This document shows positions 37,435-44,843 of a stretch of 64,000 nucleotides of DNA, piece by piece (position 1 is the first letter of the stretch; every line of letters starts with the position of its first letter). Position numbers and translations under genes: made by a program. The notes under the pieces were generated by a model. The model saw only the letters and a program-made list of their open reading frames with translations, was not told where the DNA came from and did not search any database. This stretch comes from Pseudomonas sp. ADAK13 (GTDB lineage Bacteria > Pseudomonadota > Gammaproteobacteria > Pseudomonadales > Pseudomonadaceae). The stretch lies in the NCBI RefSeq assembly GCF_012935715.1, contig NZ_CP052860.1, forward strand, positions 4,402,001-4,466,000. Reading direction: 5' to 3'.

Positions 37435-37509
37435 TTGTCTGGCGTTTGGCCAATCCCTCCTTTCTCTATCCGCTCTGTTCTTCTGACCAATGGTCATGCC
37501 GGTGGCTTG

Positions 37510-37537
37510 CGAAATATTATTATGGTAATAATATTCG
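37510..37537. promoter_or_regulatory. Palindromic operator before the TetR gene
   Basis: CGAAATATTATTA-TGG-TAATAATATTCG is a near-perfect inverted repeat ending 23 bases before the TetR start codon, likely an autoregulatory site. Confidence 0.75.
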
Positions 37538-37560
37538 AGGCATGAGATTCGGAGGCAACG

Positions 37561-38100
37561 ATGAACGATAAAAAAGCACAAACCCGCGAACGTATTCTGC
37601 AAGCTGCCGGCGCCGCCTTGATCCAGCGTGGCCCGGCCGAGCCGAGTGTTGGCGAAGTGATGGGCGCTGCGGGGCTCACCGTCGGTGGTTTCTACGCGCA
37701 CTTTGAAAGCAAGGACGCGTTGATGCTGGAGGCCTTCACCGCGTTGCTGGCCCGGCGTCGCGCCGCTGTTGAAGACATGGACTCGACGCTGACCGGCGAG
37801 GAGCGCCGTGCCCTGGTGGCAGCGTTCTACCTGTCGCGCAAACACCGCGACTCCACTTCCCAGGCGTGCCCTATTCCGTCCACCGTGGGCGAGATGAGCC
37901 GCTTGCCAGACGAGTTCCGCCAGGCCCTGAACGAGCATTGCGAATTGATGGCTGCCCAGCTGGCTGCCAGCCCCGAAGACACCGACAAGGCCTTGGCCGA
38001 CATGGCGCTGATGATCGGCGGCTTGTCCCTGGCCCGCGCCCTGGGCCCGGGCGAATTGTCGGATCGTGTGTTGCGCGCGGCCAAGTCCGCAGTGCGTTAA
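37561..38100 (+). CDS. TetR family regulator
   Basis: 179 residues from ATG 37561 (GGAGG upstream). HTH at about 28-48 (SVGEVMGAAGLTVGGFYAHF). The central HRDSTSQACPIPSTVGEM segment includes a cysteine that may sense an electrophile. It begins an apparent operon with an alpha/beta hydrolase (28 bases later) and a thioesterase, and a palindrome lies in its promoter. Confidence 0.9.
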   Translation: MNDKKAQTRERILQAAGAALIQRGPAEPSVGEVMGAAGLTVGGFYAHFESKDALMLEAFTALLARRRAAVEDMDSTLTGEERRALVAAFYLSRKHRDSTSQACPIPSTVGEMSRLPDEFRQALNEHCELMAAQLAASPEDTDKALADMALMIGGLSLARALGPGELSDRVLRAAKSAVR

Positions 38101-38128
38101 GAACGGCTTCTGGCCTGAGGAATGAGCG

Positions 38129-38962
38129 ATGGGCACGTTGAACTGGATTCGTGGCGTCAATGGCACCTTGGGCCGGCTGGCGCCGCAAACCGTCGCCAGC
38201 AAGATGCGTCGGGTATTCATGACGCCCCGGGATCTGCCGCCCCGTGACTGGGAGCTGCCGCTGCTGGCGCAATCGGAGCGCATCACCTTGCGTTTCGGCT
38301 TGTCGGCGCTGAAATGGGGCCAGGGCCCGGCCGTGTTGTTGATGCACGGTTGGGAAGGGCGCCCAACGCAATTCGCCAGCCTGATCACTGCATTGGTGGA
38401 GGCGGGTTATTCGGTGATTGCCTTGGACGGTCCGGCCCATGGGCGCTCGCCGGGGCGGGAAGCCCATGTGCTGCTGTTTGCTCGCGCCATGCTGGAAGCG
38501 GCCGCCGAGCTGCCACCGTTGCACGCTGTCGTCGGTCACTCCATGGGCGGCGCCAGTGCGATGCTGGCGGTGCAGTTGGGGTTGCGCACCGAGGCGCTGG
38601 TCAGCATCGCCGCACCTTCACGGTTTCTCGACGTATTGCGCGGCTTTGCCGGCATGGTCGGTTTGCCGGCACGGGCGCGTTCGGCGTTTATCCAGCAGGT
38701 CGAACTGACGATGGGTATGCCGCTCAAGCACCTCGACGTCGCTCACTATCAAATGAATATCCCGGGCCTGATCGTGCACGCCGAAGACGACACCTTCGTC
38801 TCGGTCAAAGCCTGCCAGGTGATCCATGACGCCTGGTTCGACAGCCGCCTGCTGCGCCTGGAGCAGGGCGGCCACCAGAAGGTGCTGGCAGACCCGCGCG
38901 TGATCGAAGGCGTACTGGCACTGCTGGCCGGCCGCCACGTGCCGGAGCGCCAAACCGCCTGA
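38129..38962 (+). CDS. Alpha/beta hydrolase
   Basis: 277 residues. Oxyanion LLMHGWEGRPTQF (about 70-82), nucleophile VGHSMGGAS (Ser about 136), acid HAEDDTFVS (about 215), His EQGGHQKVL (about 250). Cytosolic esterase/lipase-like; the substrate is unknown. In an apparent operon with the TetR gene upstream. Confidence 0.88.
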   Translation: MGTLNWIRGVNGTLGRLAPQTVASKMRRVFMTPRDLPPRDWELPLLAQSERITLRFGLSALKWGQGPAVLLMHGWEGRPTQFASLITALVEAGYSVIALDGPAHGRSPGREAHVLLFARAMLEAAAELPPLHAVVGHSMGGASAMLAVQLGLRTEALVSIAAPSRFLDVLRGFAGMVGLPARARSAFIQQVELTMGMPLKHLDVAHYQMNIPGLIVHAEDDTFVSVKACQVIHDAWFDSRLLRLEQGGHQKVLADPRVIEGVLALLAGRHVPERQTA

Positions 38963-39012
38963 ACCATGGGTTACACTGCTCCCCGCCGACATTAATCGAC
39001 CGGGAGCACCGC

Positions 39013-39462
39013 ATGGGCTGGGATTTGGCAACGCCGTTTATCATCGATCTTCAGGTCGGTACCGAAGACATCGACGGGCTTGGGCACGCCAACAACGCCG
39101 TGTACGTGTCCTGGCTGGAACGCTGCGCCTGGCGCCACTCCCAGCGCCTGGGGCTGGACCTCACCGAGTATCGCCGGCTGGACCGCGCCATGGCGGTGGT
39201 GCGCCATGAGATCGATTACCTCGCGGCGGGCTACGAAGGCGACGAGCTGCAGCTGGCCACCTGGATCGTCGACTGGGACCAGCGCCTGAAAATGACCCGC
39301 CGCTTCCAGCTGGTGCGCCCGCGTGACGGTGCCACCTTGCTGCGAGCGCAAACCACCTTTGTCTGCATCGAGCTGTCCAGTGGCAAGCCCAAGCGCATGC
39401 CGTCGGAATTTCTTGAGGGTTACGGCCCTGCGCTGCAAGGCGAATTACCCTCCGGCGCCTGA
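39013..39462 (+). CDS. Acyl-CoA thioesterase (hotdog fold, YbgC/FadM-like)
   Basis: 149 residues. The signature DIDGLGHANNAVYVSWLERC (about 19-38), with the catalytic Asp and HxNN, marks the 4-hydroxybenzoyl-CoA thioesterase-type family. Hydrolyses acyl-CoA; the chain preference is unknown. Lies 50 bases after the hydrolase gene. Confidence 0.88.
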   Translation: MGWDLATPFIIDLQVGTEDIDGLGHANNAVYVSWLERCAWRHSQRLGLDLTEYRRLDRAMAVVRHEIDYLAAGYEGDELQLATWIVDWDQRLKMTRRFQLVRPRDGATLLRAQTTFVCIELSSGKPKRMPSEFLEGYGPALQGELPSGA

Positions 39463-39502
39463 AACCCGTAAACTGCGCCACGTTTTTCGTTGAGTGTTTT
39501 CC

Positions 39503-40480
39503 ATGCAAATTGCTTTGGCGCCCATGGAGGGGTTGGTCGACAACATCCTGCGGGACGTGCTGACCCGGGTTGGCGGTATTGATTGGTGCGTGACCGAGTT
39601 CATCCGGGTCAACGACCGCCTGCTCACGCCTGCCTATTTCCACAAACTCGCCCCTGAGTTGCTGCACGGTGCCAAAACCGCTGCCGGCGTACCACTGCGC
39701 GTGCAGTTACTGGGTTCAGACCCGGTGTGCCTCGCCGAAAACGCCGCCTTGGCCTGCGAGCTGGGCTCCCAGGTGGTCGACCTCAACTTCGGCTGCCCGG
39801 CCAAGACCGTCAACAAGTCCCGTGGCGGCGCGGTGCTGCTCAAGGAGCCGGAGCTGCTCAACCAGATCGTCGAGCACGTACGGCGCGCCGTGCCTGCGCA
39901 TATTCCCGTTACCGCGAAGATGCGCCTGGGCTTCGACAGCCCGGACGGTGCCCTGGTGTGCGCCACCGCCCTGGCTGAAGGCGGTGCGGCGCATATCGTG
40001 GTGCATGCGCGTACCAAGACCGACGGCTACAAGCCGCCGGCGCACTGGGAGTGGATCCCGCGTGTGCAGGAGGTGGTCAAGGTGCCGGTGTTCGCCAACG
40101 GCGATATCTGGAGCGTTGAAGACTGGCGACGTTGCCGCGAGATCAGCGGCGTCGAAGACATCATGCTCGGCCGCGGCCTGGTGGCCCGCCCGGACCTGGC
40201 CCGGCAGATTGCGGCTGCTCGTGCGGGCGAAGAAGTGGTGGAGATGACTTGGGCGCAGATGCAACCAATGCTGCATGAGTTCTGGCGGCAATCGGTGGAG
40301 CAACTGACCGAGCGCCAGGCGCCGGGTCGTTTGAAGCAGTGGCTGGCCATGCTGACCCGCAACTACCCCGAGGCGGTGGAGTTATTTACGGCGATGCGCC
40401 GGGAAACTGACCTGGAGCAAGTGGGGCGATTGCTGGGGATGCCCGGTCAGCGGCCTGAGGCGTTGGTGTTGCAAGATTAA
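39503..40480 (+). CDS. dusC: tRNA-dihydrouridine(16) synthase
   Basis: 325 residues from ATG 39503 ([20 protein letters not shown]); GTG 39494 would add three. FMN-dependent Dus family marks: [29 protein letters not shown] with the active Cys (about 98), VHARTK, and GDIWSVED. Reduces U16 in tRNA. Length and sequence fit the DusC branch. Followed by a strong terminator. Confidence 0.88.
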   Translation: MQIALAPMEGLVDNILRDVLTRVGGIDWCVTEFIRVNDRLLTPAYFHKLAPELLHGAKTAAGVPLRVQLLGSDPVCLAENAALACELGSQVVDLNFGCPAKTVNKSRGGAVLLKEPELLNQIVEHVRRAVPAHIPVTAKMRLGFDSPDGALVCATALAEGGAAHIVVHARTKTDGYKPPAHWEWIPRVQEVVKVPVFANGDIWSVEDWRRCREISGVEDIMLGRGLVARPDLARQIAAARAGEEVVEMTWAQMQPMLHEFWRQSVEQLTERQAPGRLKQWLAMLTRNYPEAVELFTAMRRETDLEQVGRLLGMPGQRPEALVLQD

Positions 40481-40514
40481 GTTTATATATATAGAAGTTT
40501 CATTGTTTATTTCA

Positions 40515-40541
40515 GGGGCGCTTCGGGCGCCCCTTTTTTTT
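40515..40541 (+). terminator. Terminator after dusC
   Basis: GGGGCGC (40515-40521), loop TTCG, overlapping GCGCCCC (40527-40533), then eight T. Confidence 0.9.
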
Positions 40542-40914
40542 GCTTGAAATTACCCTCGCGCATAAATTCTTGAAGTAACTGGGTGGTTGTCGGTGTGGCG
40601 AAAGTATTCTTTGTGTGGAGTGGTTTCTTTATATGTGTAAGTTGTTTTGTTTTTCGGGTTTTAGTAATGCCGGATTTTTACACGTAGTAGGTTGATCCGG
40701 CCGGGCTGAAGTATTTGCGCGCGTGGCAATTAACACAGGTTCGCCGTTTTATTTGGGATCCGTGATTTCATTAAATTGCGTGCGGTACTGACTGTTGCTC
40801 TATGTATCGGGCGCGTTTTCGTACAGGGTGAGGCTGGACACGACTTTTCTATGGATGTCCATAGGAGAAAGTCTCTGCTCGCCTTATGGTTTCCTTATGT
40901 GAAGCCCGATTATC
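40542..40914. other. AT-rich gap with no gene before the hrp box
   Basis: About 370 bases between the dusC terminator and the hrp box. No frame with a ribosome site is seen. Composition is clearly lower in GC than the surrounding genes, consistent with acquired DNA. Confidence 0.45.
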
Positions 40915-40942
40915 GGAACTCAACCGCCTCACGCCCCACGAA
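40915..40942 (+). promoter_or_regulatory. hrp box (HrpL/RspL sigma factor promoter)
   Basis: GGAACT (40915-40920), 15 bases, CCACGAA (40936-40942). The Pseudomonas consensus is GGAACC-N15-16-CCACNNA; only the last base of the first box differs. It lies 103 bases before the first of three co-directional genes whose proteins look like type III secretion substrates. Confidence 0.85.
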
Positions 40943-41045
40943 AGTAGGGAGTGCCAACACTCGTGCATGTTTTTACTTCCCATTGAAGACACGGGTTCCC
41001 TGCACCGCCCGCCGGTTCAGAGGAACGCCGAATAAGGATGAGTCC

Positions 41046-42044
41046 ATGTCTAATCTGTCGATTAACACTACTGTGCCCATGAATACTGACTATCGTCCAT
41101 TGGATCGAGAGCAGGTGGTTAATAAGTCTCGCGATAACCAGGCGCTCAATGGTTTATCCACCACCGTGATCCGTAATAATGACTTAGCGCCAAAAGACAG
41201 TAACGTTACGGTAAGCAAGGATGCTCTGGAAAAGTTGTTTGAGATGTTTGATTATGCCTTCAAGGCCATACGCAGCATGTTGGCGGCCCAGGGGGGGCAG
41301 CCCAAGCGGGAGCTTGACGCTGCCCCTTTACCTAAAGTGCCGCCAGAGACAGGCCCGCAGTCGAAGGTGATGCCGGAAGCCAGCCCTCAACCCAAGGTAA
41401 TCCCCGGCCCGGCGCCGAAAGATGTACCGGACGCCAGTGTCCTGCCGAAGGTGATGCCAGAGGCGAGTCCACAGCCGAAAGTAGTCCCGGGCCCGGCGCC
41501 CAAAGATGTACCGGACGCCAAAGTCCTGCCGAAGGTGATGCCAGAGGCCGACCCTCAACCGAAAGTGGTTCCAGCCCCTGCGCCCAATGTCAGGCCGGAT
41601 GCCGAGCAGCAGAATAAGCTGACGAATGATATTAACCTGACCGTTCAGGTGCTTAACTGCCACTGCCCTCACCCTGAGACGAAAGTGGCCCCCCATGCGA
41701 CAGTCACGCGAGACGTCGATGGCAAAACCGTGGTGGTGCCGCACCTGCCGGTTACACCCACGGTTGACGCCAACACCCCGGTGGTGCCTCAGCCGCCGTT
41801 AAAACCCGCCATCGATAACAAAACGCCAGTCATTCCACAGCCTCCCGTTAAGTCCGAAGTCGATCCAGAAACGCCAATAGTGCCGCAGCCCGAAGTGACG
41901 CCAGACGTGCGTCCTTCGCCGGAGACGGATTTGACGGCTCCGGGGCCCGCCGAAGACCGTTCGAACGAGGTCTTCAATCGGCGTAGCCGGAGCCGGTTCG
42001 ATAACAGTTGGCGGGTTGATACCGGTCGCCGGACGAAGGTGTAA
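41046..42044 (+). CDS. Putative type III-secreted Pro-rich repeat protein
   Basis: 332 residues from ATG 41046 (AAGGA 8 bases upstream). A polar N-terminus (MSNLSINTTVPMNTDYRPLD) of the kind seen in type III substrates is followed by an amphipathic helix (ALEKLFEMFDYAFKAIRSML, about 58-77). Three 28-residue repeats follow (VLPKVMPEASPQPKVVPGPA then PKDVPDAK). After a cysteine pair (NCHCPH) comes a second Pro repeat of about 16 residues (TPVVPQPPLKPAIDNK). No enzyme domain. It is the first gene after the hrp box. The function is unknown; secretion is inferred from the promoter and composition. Confidence 0.75.
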   Translation: MSNLSINTTVPMNTDYRPLDREQVVNKSRDNQALNGLSTTVIRNNDLAPKDSNVTVSKDALEKLFEMFDYAFKAIRSMLAAQGGQPKRELDAAPLPKVPPETGPQSKVMPEASPQPKVIPGPAPKDVPDASVLPKVMPEASPQPKVVPGPAPKDVPDAKVLPKVMPEADPQPKVVPAPAPNVRPDAEQQNKLTNDINLTVQVLNCHCPHPETKVAPHATVTRDVDGKTVVVPHLPVTPTVDANTPVVPQPPLKPAIDNKTPVIPQPPVKSEVDPETPIVPQPEVTPDVRPSPETDLTAPGPAEDRSNEVFNRRSRSRFDNSWRVDTGRRTKV

Positions 42045-42133
42045 ACCCCTGACAGATTCACATAACTAACTGAAAGCGGTTGCTCCCTGTGCTTGGTTAC
42101 GCCGGGGAGCACTGTGTAAATAGAGGCGAGTGT

Positions 42134-43072
42134 ATGACTGGTATGACGATTAGCAGTGGAGTGGTTCTAAAGTCTGAGTACTTGCAACGTGAGTCGGGTG
42201 TGGCAGTGACGATGAATAACGTTTCGAGGGGGATAGGTTTTTCGACCAGCAACGCTTTATCCCATGACAATAACGCTCAGGGCAGTGTCCGTGATACGGA
42301 GCAGAGTTCACAGCTACTTAACAACTTGCATGAAATGTTCACCCGGTTTTTTACCCAGTTACAAAGCCTGCTGTCGGACAAGAGCGCCAACGTTGCGCGT
42401 GACACAACGCCCGTGCCCCAGCCGCGAGTAGTGCCGAAACCGGACACGCCAATGCCTGATCCCCAGGCAACTCATCTTCCGGATCTTTCCAGCAAGCGGG
42501 GTGGGGCCAAGGCCGATGATATCTGGGGCGGGTTCCGCCAGGGGCCTGATGGTAACTGTGTGACGGTATCGGCTATCAAGGCGGCGATGGCGAAGTTTGG
42601 CCAGAGCCCGACGGATATTTATAAAGAGGTTAAAAAAATAGCCGAGGGTTACCGGGTCACCATGCGCGACGGATTTGCTCTCACGTTAAGCCGTCAGGAG
42701 TTGGCCGAGGGCATTCGCGGGGCAAAGTTTGTTGGCCGCGATAAGCAAATGCTCAAGGACGCCCACTTTTTGTTTGCGGTAAGCGCCAAGCGGGCACAGA
42801 TGGAAAACAATGACGGCACTGCGAAGCGAAGTTTTAGTGCGGCGGTTCGCAGCCTCAATGATGGGGAAGATGAGAGGGGGGCGGGAGAGGGGTTCCTGCG
42901 GCTAGGTTTAAAGTCGCATATGAAGAAAGTGTCGGTCAGTACACTGGCAAAAGGCACTCTCGGCATGGTCAACCGCACCGGGCACTCCGTGGCAGTGATC
43001 AACGGTATTGAAGAGTTGTATGGGAAAAAGGGTGGCGCGCCAAGACGCGGCGATGCCATTGCGTTGGTGTGA
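42134..43072 (+). CDS. Putative type III-secreted papain-like protein
   Basis: 312 residues from ATG 42134. It has the same plan as the first gene: a Ser/Asn-rich start, an amphipathic helix (LLNNLHEMFTRFFTQLQSLL), and a short Pro/Val linker. It then has a C-terminal domain of about 180 residues with WGGFRQGPDGNCVTVSAIKA (Cys142) and NRTGHSVAVINGIEEL (His284), the order Cys then His then Asn/Asp of papain-like proteases or glutaminases. I do not recognise a named effector family. The pattern suggests an enzyme delivered into host cells. Gene spacing fits one operon. Confidence 0.75.
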   Translation: MTGMTISSGVVLKSEYLQRESGVAVTMNNVSRGIGFSTSNALSHDNNAQGSVRDTEQSSQLLNNLHEMFTRFFTQLQSLLSDKSANVARDTTPVPQPRVVPKPDTPMPDPQATHLPDLSSKRGGAKADDIWGGFRQGPDGNCVTVSAIKAAMAKFGQSPTDIYKEVKKIAEGYRVTMRDGFALTLSRQELAEGIRGAKFVGRDKQMLKDAHFLFAVSAKRAQMENNDGTAKRSFSAAVRSLNDGEDERGAGEGFLRLGLKSHMKKVSVSTLAKGTLGMVNRTGHSVAVINGIEELYGKKGGAPRRGDAIALV

Positions 43073-43241
43073 TACCAGTCAATGCGCTTTAGAACATTCT
43101 TCTAAATAAGGTTCTGTTTTTTGTGCAACACGAGCGGTGAGGTCGAGTCAATCTCCCCCGGCAGGGTCACTGTGCCTGTTGGTTGGCTCGATGCTGTCTC
43201 GCCGTGATCGCACGTTAATTATAAATGTGGAGAAGCAGGAG

Positions 43242-44840
43242 ATGGTTTATTCAGTTTTGAGCGGTTTAAAGGGCAATGAGTTCTCACACGTTCCATTGTT
43301 GGAAAAGAGCAGCCAAGGACCTCTATCCGCCAGCAACACTTCGGGGCTTAACGTTACTTCTAATAAAAGTGTGTATGGCCCACGGGCGTCCGGGAATGAT
43401 GCCTGGACAGATATATTAACGTCCCTGAATACAGTCATGGGCTGGATACGGGAGATGCTCGGTGGCGATGCAACAACCACAGATAAAAAAACAATAACCC
43501 CGGACACACAGCCTTCCGTAAAAGTGGTACCCGACAAGGCGATTGCGATAGATATTCCCAAACCCGTCATGCCCGATCCTTCGGCGGATTATTCACTGAG
43601 GAAACACAGCGCAAAACCTAAAGACATCGTTAACGCTTTCACTGCGACTGAGCGACGTTTTGGCGAGCACTTTGATGTCAGCACCCACGCGGCAGTCATC
43701 AAGATGATGATGCTCAAATTTGGTCAAAGCCCTGCCGATGTATTTGAGGAAGTAAAGCCGTCCGCCGAGGGATACGACATCACCATGAGGGACGGTTACA
43801 CGGTGAGTGTGACCCACGACGAATTGAAGCGTGCGACGCAGGCATCAAGGTTTGCTGGTAACGACCCGAGTGCGATACAGGACGCCAATTTCATATTTGC
43901 CGCGTTTGTGAAGCGTAAACAGATGGAAGCCTTGGACGCCGGTGCAAACTCTGGCTTTAACGATGCGCTGACGAAGACCCTGTCCGGTGAAACAGTGCAT
44001 CGGGCTTTAAAGGGACTGGGCATGATTGGCTTCATGCAATACGTCTCTTCGGATTTCCTGCAGGGCAAGGACACTGTTGGTGTCATGGATACACATTATC
44101 GTGGTGCATCCTTGGTACTCGGGGGAGTCAAGCATAACTATCAGAAGCCGGAGGGGCTCGACAGAGCCATGGGCTACAGGCTTACCGGCGATGAAACCCT
44201 GACGAATGAGGCACTCATTAATCCGGGCACAGACACCGTTCAGCTTTCCGGTGTGCCGGTAGGGGTCAAGCCGGCGAATATCTGGGGTGGGTTTTACCAG
44301 GGCGTAGAAGGTAATTGCGTGACCGTATCGGCGATGAAAGCCGCCATGATGAAGCTGGGGCAAAATCCCGCGGGTATCTACAAGCAGATCGGCGCAACAG
44401 AGAATGGCTACGCAGTCGTCATGCGCGATGGTTTCAGGTTGCGCATCAGTCACGAAGAGTTAAAAAAGGCCGAGCAACATTCCAACCTCAACGGTACGGA
44501 CACGGTGTTGCTCAAGGATGCCAACTTTTTATACGCGGTGAGTGCCAAGCGGGCACAGTTGGAAAATCACGAGGACCGTGCAGCACAGGGTTTTGAGGTG
44601 GCAATGGACACCCTCAACAATGGTGAAGCCCCGGGAGAGGCATTCCGCCGTCTGGGGCTCTACGCCTATACGCGGCCGAGTACTGCCCGGGAGTTGGCCA
44701 ACGGGGCATTGGGCACCCTGGCCAACTACCAGCATTCAGTCGTGGCCGTAAACGGCGTCATAGACCTCTATGGGGCCAAGGAATCGCTGGCGTCGTCGAC
44801 CTGGAATAACCCGAACAGCTTCGCCATAAAGCTGGTCTAG
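43242..44840 (+). CDS. Putative type III-secreted protein with two papain-like domains, the first degenerate
   Basis: 532 residues from ATG 43242 (GGAG 9 bases upstream). After a short N-terminus and amphipathic helix (ILTSLNTVMGWIREMLGG), two homologous domains follow. Domain 1 (about 130-310) keeps the scaffold (LKFGQSPADVFEEVKPSAEG, ITMRDGY, AIQDANFIFAAFVKRKQMEA) but lacks the catalytic Cys and His. Domain 2 (about 345-520) has VEGNCVTVSAMKAAMMKLGQ (Cys359) and NYQHSVVAVNGVIDLYG (His498). It is paralogous to the gene upstream. Domain 1 may bind a target or chaperone. Confidence 0.75.
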   Translation: MVYSVLSGLKGNEFSHVPLLEKSSQGPLSASNTSGLNVTSNKSVYGPRASGNDAWTDILTSLNTVMGWIREMLGGDATTTDKKTITPDTQPSVKVVPDKAIAIDIPKPVMPDPSADYSLRKHSAKPKDIVNAFTATERRFGEHFDVSTHAAVIKMMMLKFGQSPADVFEEVKPSAEGYDITMRDGYTVSVTHDELKRATQASRFAGNDPSAIQDANFIFAAFVKRKQMEALDAGANSGFNDALTKTLSGETVHRALKGLGMIGFMQYVSSDFLQGKDTVGVMDTHYRGASLVLGGVKHNYQKPEGLDRAMGYRLTGDETLTNEALINPGTDTVQLSGVPVGVKPANIWGGFYQGVEGNCVTVSAMKAAMMKLGQNPAGIYKQIGATENGYAVVMRDGFRLRISHEELKKAEQHSNLNGTDTVLLKDANFLYAVSAKRAQLENHEDRAAQGFEVAMDTLNNGEAPGEAFRRLGLYAYTRPSTARELANGALGTLANYQHSVVAVNGVIDLYGAKESLASSTWNNPNSFAIKLV

Positions 44841-44843
44841 GCA

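Noticed and set aside
40776-41045. 90-residue upstream extension of the first effector-type gene
   Set aside because: It would cover the hrp box; AAGGA before ATG 41046 gives the proper start.
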